From Solimonas marina (GTDB taxonomy: Bacteria > Pseudomonadota > Gammaproteobacteria > Nevskiales > Nevskiaceae): a DNA stretch of 64,000 nt. This document shows positions 51,872-59,686 of this stretch, in pieces. The notes below the pieces were generated by a model. That model was not told where the DNA came from. It saw nothing but the letters and a program-made list of their open reading frames with translations, and did not search any database. How positions within the stretch are numbered: position 1 is the stretch's first letter; the number at the start of each line of letters is the position of its first letter. The DNA lies in assembly GCF_012241385.1 (NCBI RefSeq), contig NZ_JAAVXB010000008.1:161002-225001 (forward strand), written 5' to 3'. Made by a program: the position numbers and the translations under genes.

Positions 51872-53209
51872 TCATGCGGTCGCCTCCGGCACGTCGAGCG
51901 CCGCGGCCCGCATTGCCTGCAGTTCACGTGGTAGATGTCGTGCAGCAAAAACGATGCTGGTAATGCCGAACAGCGCGCCGAACTGCACCAGCACGATGGC
52001 GTGGCGCAAGGAATCACTGCCGAAATGCGGCGACAGCAGGTCGCTGAGCAAGCCGACGCTGAAGTTGCCAGCGCCGGAGCCGAGCATGTTCAGCACGAAC
52101 AGCATCGTCGAAGCGCCGAGCGCGCGCAGGCGCGGTGGCAGCAGGCTCTGGCCGACCGAGAACAGCGGAGCCGAATAGGCCGACGTGCCGATGATCGCGA
52201 TGAAATAATAGACGTAGAGGAATTTGCCGCCGACATAGAAAAACATCAGCTCGGCGGGGATCATCAGGACAATGCCGATCAGCGGAAACCACAGGTACCA
52301 GCGCGGGTCGCGCGACGCAAAGCGGTCGGCAAGCACGCCGGCGCCAAGGGTGCCAAGCAGTCCTGCAACCCCTTCGATCATGCCGCTCATCGCGCCGACC
52401 TTCTCGGTGCTCAGCCCTAGCGAACGAATCAGGTAGGTCGGCGTCCAGAACTCGAAACCCGTTCCGGCGAAGGAGGCCAGTCCCAACCCCAGTGTCACCA
52501 GTACGAATGTGCGCCGCCGCCACATGGTCCGTGAGGCCTCGCTCAGGGAATAGTGCCGATGCAGCGCATCGTTGCCGGGGGTGTCATGCTGGCCGCGTCG
52601 CGGTTCGCGAATCGCGAAGCGGACAACCACTGCCATCAGCAGGCCGGGCAGGCCGACGACGAAGAACGCTGCCTGCCAGCCGTAGTGGGCGTTGACGGCG
52701 CCGCCGACGGACAGCCCGAGCCAGATACCGAAAGAGATGCCGAGACTGTAGATCGCGAACGCGGTGCCACGGCGGTGTAACGGAAAATAGTCCGAGATCA
52801 GCGAGTGCGCAGGTGGGCTGCAACCCGCCTCGCAGACGGCGACCCCGGCGCGCGCGAGTGCGAGCGTACCGAAGCCTCTCGCGAAGCCGGACAGGGTCGT
52901 CATCAGGCTCCAGGCCGCGAGCGCGACGGCCATGATCGTGCGTCGCGAGCCGCGGTCGGCCCAGCGCGCGATCGGAAAGCCGGCGAGCGAGTAGATCACC
53001 GAGAATGTGAAGCCGCTGAGCAGGCCCATCTGCGTATCAGATGCGCCCAGGCTTTCGCGGATCGGTTCGAGCAGGATCACCAGAACATAGCGATCCATCC
53101 AGTTGAAGGTGTAGACGCCACACAGCAGGAACAGCACGACCCAAGAGTAGGACGGGATCTGCTCGGTGCGGGCTGGTGGCGACAGCGCTGCCTCGGCCAG
53201 CGCCATCAT
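51872..53209 (-). CDS. MFS transporter, spinster-like, paralogue 3
   Basis: A 445-residue, 12-helix transporter sharing NWMDRYVLVILLEPIRESLG and EAGCSPPAHSLISDYFPLHR with the paralogues at 28518 and 35129. It is closest by eye to the first. The ATG at 53209 overlaps the stop of isochorismatase 2 by ATGA, so the pair is co-translated. That suggests the transporter brings in the hydrolase's substrate. Confidence 0.86.
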   Translation of the reverse strand: MMALAEAALSPPARTEQIPSYSWVVLFLLCGVYTFNWMDRYVLVILLEPIRESLGASDTQMGLLSGFTFSVIYSLAGFPIARWADRGSRRTIMAVALAAWSLMTTLSGFARGFGTLALARAGVAVCEAGCSPPAHSLISDYFPLHRRGTAFAIYSLGISFGIWLGLSVGGAVNAHYGWQAAFFVVGLPGLLMAVVVRFAIREPRRGQHDTPGNDALHRHYSLSEASRTMWRRRTFVLVTLGLGLASFAGTGFEFWTPTYLIRSLGLSTEKVGAMSGMIEGVAGLLGTLGAGVLADRFASRDPRWYLWFPLIGIVLMIPAELMFFYVGGKFLYVYYFIAIIGTSAYSAPLFSVGQSLLPPRLRALGASTMLFVLNMLGSGAGNFSVGLLSDLLSPHFGSDSLRHAIVLVQFGALFGITSIVFAARHLPRELQAMRAAALDVPEATA

Positions 53210-53820
53210 GCGCTCCGCCGTGCCGCGAATGCGGCTTGCATCGCCGCCGTCGTGCGCCGCGCGCCGTGCTGCAGATATTCCATCGCACGCAGCGACGCAT
53301 CATGCGCCGGCACCGACGAGCCGGCGACGGCGTCCTCGACGACACGCACGTGGTAGTCGTACTGATGTGCGTCGACGAAGGTGTAATGCACGCAGACGTC
53401 GGTGAAGCCGCCGCAGAGGATCAGCGTCTCCGCCTTGAGTCCGCGCAGCAGGATTTCCAGTTCGGTGCCGAAGAAGCACGAGTAGCGGCGCTTGCGGATG
53501 AAGTAGTCGTCGTCACGCATGCCGACCTCGCGCGCCACCGGCGTGCCCGGATCGCCCTCGAGGCAATGCACGTGTTCGTCGCCGTCCAGTTCGCGGCCGA
53601 AGTCGACCATGTTGCGACGATGTTCTTCCTGAAAAAAGATGATCGGGACGCCGGCTTCGCGCGCCGATTCGACCAGTTTCGGAATATTGGCGAAGTACTC
53701 GACGAAGCCCGGCATGCGCCAGTCGCGGCCTTCGGTCTTCGGCGGATCGTAGCCGCCCTGTTGCGCGTCGACGACGATCAACACCGGCTTGCCGACGATC
53801 AGCGGGTTGTCCTTTTTCAT
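53206..53820 (-). CDS. Isochorismatase-like cysteine hydrolase 2
   Basis: A 204-residue paralogue of the hydrolase at 47866. The triad is Asp in VLIVVDAQQGG (~15), Lys in YFIRKRRYSCFFGT (~107), Cys in GGFTDVCVHYT (~142). Both copies keep NMVDFGRELDG/SMVDIGRELDG, a stretch that may shape the substrate pocket, so they probably act on related amides. It follows TonB receptor 2 across a GC hairpin and overlaps the MFS gene. Confidence 0.87.
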   Translation of the reverse strand: MKKDNPLIVGKPVLIVVDAQQGGYDPPKTEGRDWRMPGFVEYFANIPKLVESAREAGVPIIFFQEEHRRNMVDFGRELDGDEHVHCLEGDPGTPVAREVGMRDDDYFIRKRRYSCFFGTELEILLRGLKAETLILCGGFTDVCVHYTFVDAHQYDYHVRVVEDAVAGSSVPAHDASLRAMEYLQHGARRTTAAMQAAFAARRSA

Positions 53821-53841
53821 TTACAGCTCCCGGATGCCAAT

Positions 53842-53875
53842 GACCGCCCGGGCGCCTCTTGGCGCCCGGGCGGTC
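53842..53875 (-). terminator. Strong GC hairpin after TonB receptor 2
   Basis: GACCGCCCGGGCGCC, loop TCTT, and its perfect 15-bp complement, 8 bp after the receptor stop at 53883 and before isochorismatase 2. It has no U-tract. It probably lowers expression of the downstream enzyme genes relative to the receptor, or stabilises the receptor mRNA. Confidence 0.6.
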
Positions 53876-53882
53876 CGGTCAA

Positions 53883-56246
53883 TTAACGGTAGTTCCAGGT
53901 CAGGCGCAGACCAAGCGTGCGCGGGGTGCCCCAGACCACCTGCTGCGTGTAGTCGTACAGGTTCTGCATGTAGACGAAGTACTTCTTGTTGGCGAGGTTC
54001 TGGCCGAAAACGTCGACCTGGTAGGTCTCGGTCGGCGAAATCCAGCCGAGGTTCGCGCTCCACAGTCCGTATGCCTTACCTTCTTCGGTGACCTGATTGC
54101 TCATCGAGAAGTAGTGGTCGGCCATCCAGGTATAGTCGGTGCGTGCCTTGATCATGCCGTAGTCGCCGATCGCGGTGACGTACGACAAACCGCCGTTGGC
54201 CGTCGGGTTCGAGAACGGCAGTTCATGCCCGTTGAGCGGGTTGCCGTCCTTGTCGACTTCGTCGGTTTCGATCTTGCTCTGTGTCGCGCCGAAGCCGGCG
54301 TTCAGCGTCAGACCGCGCATCAGCAGTGCCTGGACGTTCGCTTCGCCGCCCCAGACATGTACCGTGTCGATGTTGCTGAGCACACCGGCACCGACGGTGC
54401 TGCCATCGTCAGTCGTGTACGTCTTGTAGATCGACGTCTGCATGTCCTTGAAGTCGTAGTAGAACATCGAGGCGTCGAAGCGCAGGCGGTGGTTGAAGAA
54501 GTCAGCCTTCGAACCGACCTCATAGGAGATCAGCTTTTCCGACTTGACCGGCTTCAGTGCGTCGATCGGCGAACTGGCGTCGATCGTGCCGTACTGCGAC
54601 TGGCTGTTGATGTTCGGGCTGCGATGACCGCTGGTGATCGACGCGTAGGTCATCACGTTGTCGGTCGGCGACCACTGCAGAACCGCCTTGCCGTCATAGT
54701 CGCCGCTGAACGCATGGCGATGCTGGTCCGAGGTCGGGTCGGTGTAGTAACCGTCGCGGGCGAAGTTGACGTCGACGTCTTCCCACGAGTAGCGCGAACC
54801 GAGAATCAGCTTGACCTTCTCGGCCAGCGGAATATCGAGGTTGCCGTACAGCGCGTACGAGCGCGTGTCCTTCTTCGAGTGATCGTTGTAGTACGTCGTC
54901 GGGAACAGGTTCGTCGTCAGATGACGGGTGTCGTCGTAGAAAAAGCCACCGAGAATCCAGTCCATGCCGGACCAGTTACCGGACGCGCGCAGTTCCTGCG
55001 TGTACGTGTCGGCCTTCGCGGTCAGACGATCGTCGTACTGGTACTGGATGTTGCCGTCGAGATCCTCGGTGATGTTCTTGTAGCCGCCGGAGTAGGCGCT
55101 GATCGACGTCAGTTTCCAGCCGTCGAGCTGCCAGTTCAGCGTTGCATGGCCGCCGTAGCTGGTGATGTCGTTGCGTGGACGCACGGTATCGCCGTTGTTG
55201 CCGGGAATGTCGGCACCGAGCCAGTGCTTTGGATCGAAATGGCCGTACAGCGAGTTCGCCGAGACGTTGAGGTTGCCCTCGTCGTCGGTCAGCGCATAGA
55301 TGCCGACGCAGTTGCCGGTCATCTGCTGCGACATCGAGCAGGTCTTGCCGGTGTTCGGATCGACCGTGCCGTTCAGGGCATAGGCTTCGGCGCCCTGATC
55401 GACTTTGAACCAATTGCCGGCCAGTTCCAGCGACAGGTTCTGTGCCAGGTCGATGTCGAGCGTGCCGCGCAGTGCGCCGGTGTCGATGTCGTTGGCGTCG
55501 ACGCCGTCGACCTGGCCGTGCACGTAGCCGTCGCGGCGATGCGTCTGCGCCGCCAGTCGGCCGCGCACGTGCTCGCTCAGCGGGCCGCTGATGACGGCGT
55601 CGAACTGCTGGTTGTTGAATGTGCCGTATTCGGTCGAGATCGAGCCCTGCAGCGTGTCGGTCGGCTTGTTGGTGATGACGTTGACCAGACCGCCGGTCGC
55701 GTTACGGCCATACAGCGTGCCCTGCGGTCCCTTCAGGACCTCGATGCGCTGCACGTCGAAGAATTGCAGCGCCTGCGCGAACGCCGAGCTGGCATAGACC
55801 TCGTCGGTGTACATCGCCACCGGCGGCTCGATGCCGTCGCCGTACGGCACGTTGAGGCAGATGCTGCGAAAACAGAACGTCGGATTCTGCGATTCACCGA
55901 AGAACGACTTGAACGACGTATTCGGAACGTGGCTGAGCAGGTCAGTGGCCTTGGTGACGCCGAGATCCTTCAGTTGCTCACTGGTGAAGGCAGCGATCGA
56001 CATCGGCGTCTGCTGCAGGGATTCACTGTGCTTTTGCGCGGTGACAACAATCGTGGCGAGACTGTCTGGAGCGCCGCCGGTTTGCTTCGTGTCCAGCGCG
56101 CCGGTGGAATCCGCTGCAGCAGCGACTTCGGTCGCGGTGTTGGAATGAGTGTCGTCTGCCAGCGCCAAATGAGGCGTCGACAGAATCATCAGGCATGCCG
56201 CGACCGGGGCGGCTGCTGGCAGCTTTTGCATGGAGGAGCGTGGCAT
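53883..56246 (-). CDS. TonB-dependent outer-membrane receptor 2
   Basis: A 787-residue receptor. From the ATG at 56246 it has a signal peptide (MPRSSMQKLPAAAPVAACLM..., ending TPHLALA). The plug starts at LATIVVTAQKHSESLQQTP, with IEVLKGPQGTLYGRNATGG (about 190-208) and a barrel ending in WNYR. The plug/barrel resembles the IPR000531 group often seen in sphingomonads and Caulobacter-like organisms rather than siderophore receptors. In-frame ATGs up to 56348 exist without ribosome sites; 56246 is chosen for the signal peptide. It heads the minus-strand catabolic operon. Confidence 0.88.
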   Translation of the reverse strand: MPRSSMQKLPAAAPVAACLMILSTPHLALADDTHSNTATEVAAAADSTGALDTKQTGGAPDSLATIVVTAQKHSESLQQTPMSIAAFTSEQLKDLGVTKATDLLSHVPNTSFKSFFGESQNPTFCFRSICLNVPYGDGIEPPVAMYTDEVYASSAFAQALQFFDVQRIEVLKGPQGTLYGRNATGGLVNVITNKPTDTLQGSISTEYGTFNNQQFDAVISGPLSEHVRGRLAAQTHRRDGYVHGQVDGVDANDIDTGALRGTLDIDLAQNLSLELAGNWFKVDQGAEAYALNGTVDPNTGKTCSMSQQMTGNCVGIYALTDDEGNLNVSANSLYGHFDPKHWLGADIPGNNGDTVRPRNDITSYGGHATLNWQLDGWKLTSISAYSGGYKNITEDLDGNIQYQYDDRLTAKADTYTQELRASGNWSGMDWILGGFFYDDTRHLTTNLFPTTYYNDHSKKDTRSYALYGNLDIPLAEKVKLILGSRYSWEDVDVNFARDGYYTDPTSDQHRHAFSGDYDGKAVLQWSPTDNVMTYASITSGHRSPNINSQSQYGTIDASSPIDALKPVKSEKLISYEVGSKADFFNHRLRFDASMFYYDFKDMQTSIYKTYTTDDGSTVGAGVLSNIDTVHVWGGEANVQALLMRGLTLNAGFGATQSKIETDEVDKDGNPLNGHELPFSNPTANGGLSYVTAIGDYGMIKARTDYTWMADHYFSMSNQVTEEGKAYGLWSANLGWISPTETYQVDVFGQNLANKKYFVYMQNLYDYTQQVVWGTPRTLGLRLTWNYR

Positions 56247-56645
56247 ATCGAGTACCGGAGTGAAGAGGGTTTGAGCTTTTCTGGCGCTCAAGTTCAGTGT
56301 TCCGTCTTGCATACAAGAACATGTCCAAGAAAGCACTCTTCGTGCCAAGCTGAGAAATACTTATTAACTCATTGTAATTAAAGTACAATATAAAAATTTA
56401 CAAAGCCAGAATGGAAAATAGCCTGCTTCAAATAAGTGCGTAATTTGTACTGTAGTCCGTAATGCGAACAAATCGTGCACATGAACATTGCACGGTGTGT
56501 CGCCGCGGTGCGGCTTTTGGCATGGGTCGCTCGCCTCTGAGCAGGTGATCAGCGTTACTGTGTTGTCGACGCGCACGCGGAGGCATGCCGAAAGCGATCG
56601 CGAGCGTCGGCACAGCGCGAACGATCTCTGTTAGCATCGCTGCCC
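56247..56645. other. Divergent promoter region, TonB receptor 2 / DAHP synthase leader
   Basis: A gene-free 400-bp stretch with an AT-rich core (about 56350-56410) that likely holds the receptor promoter, the candidate operator S6, and the DAHP synthase promoter towards the right end. An open frame starting at 56585 behind GGAGG runs through the attenuator and is not credited. Confidence 0.6.
56447..56469. promoter_or_regulatory. Candidate shared operator S6 (TonB receptor 2 promoter)
   Basis: GTACTG, 11 nt, GCGAAC: one full half-site (GCGAAC) and one degenerate half-site (4 of 6) with the 19-bp spacing of S2-S4. It lies about 200 bp before the receptor start. Weak on its own. Confidence 0.3.
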
Positions 56646-56720
56646 ATGAACCATCTGTCCTCCATGTATTTTTCGTTTTACTGGTCTCCGGTTGCCGGCG
56701 GACGGTTAGCGAGTACGTGA
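56646..56720 (+). CDS. Aromatic amino acid leader peptide of DAHP synthase attenuator
   Basis: A 24-codon ORF whose codons 8-13 read Tyr-Phe-Ser-Phe-Tyr-Trp, all three aromatic amino acids in a run. It ends at TGA 56720, 22 nt before a U-tract terminator. This is the arrangement of a ribosome-mediated attenuator: shortage of charged Tyr-, Phe- or Trp-tRNA stalls the ribosome and favours the antiterminator. The ribosome site is weak, which is common for leader peptides. I know of no requirement for a function of the peptide itself. Confidence 0.85.
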   Translation: MNHLSSMYFSFYWSPVAGGRLAST

Positions 56721-56751
56721 CAGATCGACATCGCTTCCAAGCACCGCCGGC
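56694..56751 (+). promoter_or_regulatory. Antiterminator pairing segments
   Basis: GCCGGCGG (56694-56701, codons 17-19 of the leader) is the exact complement of CCGCCGGC (56744-56751), which forms the left arm of the terminator stem. The two structures cannot coexist. A small CCGG-TTG-CCGG hairpin at 56688-56698 could mask the first segment when translation is not stalled. Confidence 0.7.
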
Positions 56752-56775
56752 GCGCAAGCCCGGCGGTTTTTTTTT
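56743..56775 (+). terminator. Attenuator terminator before DAHP synthase
   Basis: ACCGCCGG, one bulged C, GC, tetraloop GCAA, GC, CCGGCGGT, followed by nine T. It is a strong intrinsic terminator located 20 bp before the DAHP synthase start, so it can only serve as an attenuator for that gene. Confidence 0.92.
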
Positions 56776-56794
56776 GACCAGAGCCCATATCCCC

Positions 56795-57943
56795 ATGTCC
56801 AGTACGCTCCATGCAGCGCCCCCCCGAGTCGCGGCCGCCGACCTATCGTCGGGGACGACCGACGACGAGAACATCGACAGCATCACCGAATTGCCGGCGC
56901 CGGAATCCCTGATCAGCCGCTTGCCGATACGTGACACGCCAGTCGAGCAGCACATTCGCGCGTCGCGTGAGCGTATCCGTCGCCTGATCGCTGGCGACGA
57001 CGATCGTTTGCTGGTGGTGATGGGGCCGTGCTCGATCCACGATGTCGATTCGGCGCTGGAATACGCGCGGCGGTTAACGGCGGTACGCGAGCAATATGCG
57101 GACACGCTGGAAATCGTCATGCGCGTCTATTTCGAGAAGCCGCGCACCACGATCGGCTGGAAGGGGCTGATCAACGACCCGCATCTGGACGGCAGCTACC
57201 GCATCGAAGATGGGCTGCGTATCGCGCGGCAACTGTTGATCGAGATCAACCAGCTGGGTTTGCCGGCGGCCACCGAGTTTCTCGATGTGATCTCACCGCA
57301 GTACATCGGCGATCTGATCTCCTGGGGCGCGATCGGTGCGCGCACCACGGAAAGCCAGGTGCACCGCGAGCTGGCTTCCGGTTTGTCGGCGCCGGTCGGT
57401 TTCAAGAACGGTACCGATGGCAGCGTACGCATTGCCGCTGACGCCATCGTCGCGGCGGGTCGCCCCCATCGTTTCCTGTCAGTGCAAAAGAATGGTCAAG
57501 TCTCGATCGTGCGTACGCGCGGCAACCCCCACGGGCACGCGATTCTGCGCGGCGGGCCGCAACCGAATTACGACGCAGCCAGCGTCGAGCAGGCTTGTGC
57601 GTTGCTCGAGGCCAGCGGGTTGGCGCCGCGGGTCATGGTCGACTGCAGTCACGCAAACAGTGCCAAGCAGCATTTGCTGCAGATCAATGTTGCTCAGGAC
57701 ATCGCCCAGCAGGTCGCAGGCGGTTCCCGCAAGATTTTTGCGGTCATGGTCGAGAGCCATCTCGAAGCCGGCGCGCAGAAGTTCACGCCCGGCGTCGATT
57801 CAGTCGAGCACCTGCGCCGTGGCGTGAGCATTACCGATGCGTGCCTTGCGTGGTCGCACTCGGTCGAAGTGCTGGACATCCTGTCGGCGGCCGTCGCCGA
57901 GCGGCGCAATGCGGATTCGTCGCCTCTGCAACGCCGTGCCTGA
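56795..57943 (+). CDS. DAHP synthase, class I (AroF/G/H type)
   Basis: A 382-residue 3-deoxy-D-arabino-heptulosonate 7-phosphate synthase. It condenses phosphoenolpyruvate with erythrose 4-phosphate, the first step of the shikimate pathway. Motifs are VVMGPCSIHDVDSALEYA (about 72-89), RVYFEKPRTTIGWKGLIND, PAATEFLDVISPQYI, APVGFKNGTDGS and the metal site VMVDCSHANSAKQ. The N-terminal 45 residues are unlike AroG and may carry a feedback extension. The ATG at 56795 lies after the attenuator terminator. Regulation by transcription attenuation on Tyr/Phe/Trp is visible upstream. Confidence 0.92.
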   Translation: MSSTLHAAPPRVAAADLSSGTTDDENIDSITELPAPESLISRLPIRDTPVEQHIRASRERIRRLIAGDDDRLLVVMGPCSIHDVDSALEYARRLTAVREQYADTLEIVMRVYFEKPRTTIGWKGLINDPHLDGSYRIEDGLRIARQLLIEINQLGLPAATEFLDVISPQYIGDLISWGAIGARTTESQVHRELASGLSAPVGFKNGTDGSVRIAADAIVAAGRPHRFLSVQKNGQVSIVRTRGNPHGHAILRGGPQPNYDAASVEQACALLEASGLAPRVMVDCSHANSAKQHLLQINVAQDIAQQVAGGSRKIFAVMVESHLEAGAQKFTPGVDSVEHLRRGVSITDACLAWSHSVEVLDILSAAVAERRNADSSPLQRRA

Positions 57944-57947
57944 ATTC

Positions 57948-57964
57948 GGCGCGGACGCCGCGCC
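57948..57964. terminator. Hairpin after DAHP synthase
   Basis: GGCGCGG, ACG, CCGCGCC: a perfect 7-bp stem 4 bp after the stop codon, between convergent genes. No T-tract follows, so its role as terminator is tentative. Confidence 0.35.
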
Positions 57965-58080
57965 AGACGGACGTGCGGTCGCATCTATGCGGGAGGCGGG
58001 TGTGCTGTTGCTGATGCGGTGCTGACAGCGGGGCACTGCGGGTTCGTCAGCCCTGACGCGCTGGTGCGTGTCGATTGGCG

Positions 58081-58995
58081 CTAGGCGTGCCGGGTGCGTG
58101 CGCGCTGGGTCAGATGGGCGCGAACTTCCGTCGGCTTGACCACCAGCAGGTCACAGCCGACGCGGCCGAGGATGGCCTCGGCGGTGCTGCCGAGCAATAG
58201 GCGTTCCGCCAGGTTGCGGTCGCTGCTGCCCATCACGATGACGTCGGCGTGATTGCGATCGGCGTAGTCGAACAGCGACGGTGCGGCGGCGCCGACCAGG
58301 AAGTGACGACGGTCGGCCGGTACGCTGTGCGCGTCGGCGAACGCTTCGAAACGGTCGTGGTGTACCTGATAGATGCCGTCGTAGATTTCTTCGCTGATGG
58401 CCGCCACGGCCATCTGTCCGGCGGGGTCGAGCACCGGCACCGCCTGGAAGGCATAGGCCAGATGCAGTTCGGCGTCGACCGCATAGGCGAACGCCATGGC
58501 TTGCTCGACGAGTGCATCGGCACTGCCTTCCGCCATCACGTCGACCGCCAGCACGATGTGTTTCGGCGTCATGCCGTCGCTGTTGACGAGCAATACCGGC
58601 ACCGGGCAATCGCGCAGCAGCTGCCGGTCGAGTGGCGTGGTCAGGATATGGCGCAAACCGTGCTGCAGATCGACATCCTTGACGACCATGTCGGCCTGCG
58701 ACTCGACAACGTGCAGATTGATTTCTTCGAGCGGGTCATCGGTCCACAGCACCTCGACGGTCGGCCGGATGCCCAGCTCCTGAAATTCGCTGACGGCTTT
58801 CTGCAGTTGCGAGCGCTGCTCGTGCAGCAGCGTTTCGTGCGCGCTGTCGTGAGCGCCGATGCCGTGCCGGTGTTCGACCAACAGTACGTGCAGTGCGGCG
58901 CCGCTGCGGTGCGCCAGCCACGCCGCCTGGCGCATGGCCGGCGATACGTGCCCGTCGGGCCGCGCAATCATCAGGATGCGTTGATAAGTCTTCAT
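58081..58995 (-). CDS. Tandem universal stress protein (UspE-like)
   Basis: A 304-residue protein of two Usp domains (about 1-145 and 150-300). The second ends VIVMGSSDRNLAERLLLGST..DLLVVKP. The canonical ATP motif G-x2-G-x9-G-S/T lacks its second glycine (Asp instead), as in UspE-like proteins. The ATG at 58995 follows GGAG by eight bases. Two Anr/FNR-like boxes lie 55 and 86 bp upstream in the gap it shares with the HPF gene, so induction under low oxygen is likely. Confidence 0.87.
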   Translation of the reverse strand: MKTYQRILMIARPDGHVSPAMRQAAWLAHRSGAALHVLLVEHRHGIGAHDSAHETLLHEQRSQLQKAVSEFQELGIRPTVEVLWTDDPLEEINLHVVESQADMVVKDVDLQHGLRHILTTPLDRQLLRDCPVPVLLVNSDGMTPKHIVLAVDVMAEGSADALVEQAMAFAYAVDAELHLAYAFQAVPVLDPAGQMAVAAISEEIYDGIYQVHHDRFEAFADAHSVPADRRHFLVGAAAPSLFDYADRNHADVIVMGSSDRNLAERLLLGSTAEAILGRVGCDLLVVKPTEVRAHLTQRARTRHA

Positions 58996-59049
58996 CGCCG
59001 TCACTCCGGTTTGTTGGATAGAGCATGCGCGCCAGGGCGCGTGCCGGCC

Positions 59050-59063
59050 TTGACGACGATCAA
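59050..59063. promoter_or_regulatory. Anr/FNR box 1
   Basis: TTGACGACGATCAA matches the Anr/FNR pattern TTGAY-N4-RTCAA in the divergent promoter region of the Usp and HPF genes. It is nearer the Usp gene, about 55 bp from its start. Confidence 0.7.
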
Positions 59064-59080
59064 GCGCGGGTTTGCAGCGA

Positions 59081-59094
59081 TTGACCGATATCAA
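59081..59094. promoter_or_regulatory. Anr/FNR box 2
   Basis: TTGACCGATATCAA, a second good match to TTGAY-N4-RTCAA, 31 bp from box 1 (about three helical turns). It could serve the HPF gene starting at 59209. Confidence 0.75.
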
Positions 59095-59208
59095 TGTCGT
59101 TGCGGCGTGTGGGGTCGAAGCTGCAAACGTCCGGTGGGCATCGGCGCAGACCTGACCGGGGCCGATGCCGACCGCCGTCAACCGTGGTCGAACCAGGAGT
59201 CAGACGCG

Positions 59209-59589
59209 ATGAAAATGCCGCTCCGCATCGAATTTCGCCATATGCCGTCTTCCCCGGCCTTGCGCGCGCTGATCCAGCAGCAACTGCGGCGTCTCGAGCG
59301 CCGCTTCGACGATCTGACGCGTTGCGACGTCGTTCTCGATATCGAGCAGCGGCGTACGCAGTCCGCCAAGCCACTATGCGTCTCCATTCGCGCGACACGC
59401 CCCAATATCGAGGCGGACGTGCACTCCGTCGGCGCTCAGGAATACGCCTATGAATCCGTACGTCGTGCATTCGACGCGCTGCGCCGCCAACTCGGCGATG
59501 CACGCGGCGCATTGCGCCGGGCGAGCCGCACGCCGCGCCGCGGCATGGCGGCGCGGCAGCGCAACACGATATTGACCGGCACCACCTGA
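59209..59589 (+). CDS. Ribosome hibernation factor, HPF/RaiA-like
   Basis: A 126-residue HPF/YfiA (S30AE) protein: PLRIEFRHMPSSPALRALIQ at the N-terminus, a basic helix QQLRRLERRFDDLTRC, and EYAYESVRRAFDALRRQLGD near the C-terminus. Such proteins bind the 30S decoding site and silence ribosomes in stationary phase or stress. A basic C-terminal tail (about 25 residues) is longer than in short HPF. It sits between two Usp genes with Anr-like boxes upstream, suggesting low-oxygen dormancy. The start ATG at 59209 follows CCAGGAG. Confidence 0.85.
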   Translation: MKMPLRIEFRHMPSSPALRALIQQQLRRLERRFDDLTRCDVVLDIEQRRTQSAKPLCVSIRATRPNIEADVHSVGAQEYAYESVRRAFDALRRQLGDARGALRRASRTPRRGMAARQRNTILTGTT

Positions 59590-59686
59590 ACTTGATCCCG
59601 GTCAGTCCGTCCGCCTGTCGGGTCTGCCAGCCTCGGGGTGCGTCGCCACGAGCGGCCACGACTTTCACAGACGCAGGAGTTCCCGC

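Noticed and set aside
53859..56381. An 840-codon plus-strand open frame opposite TonB receptor 2
   Set aside because: Antisense shadow; the minus-strand reading has a signal peptide, plug and barrel motifs.
56585..56794. An upstream start for DAHP synthase behind GGAGG at 56585
   Set aside because: The site is one base from the ATG, and the extension would translate through the leader peptide region and the terminator hairpin in another frame from the aromatic-rich ORF.
59592..59605. TTGATCCCGGTCAG as a fourth Anr box before the second Usp gene
   Set aside because: The right half (GTCAG) departs from RTCAA at its end; too weak to list beside the three good boxes.
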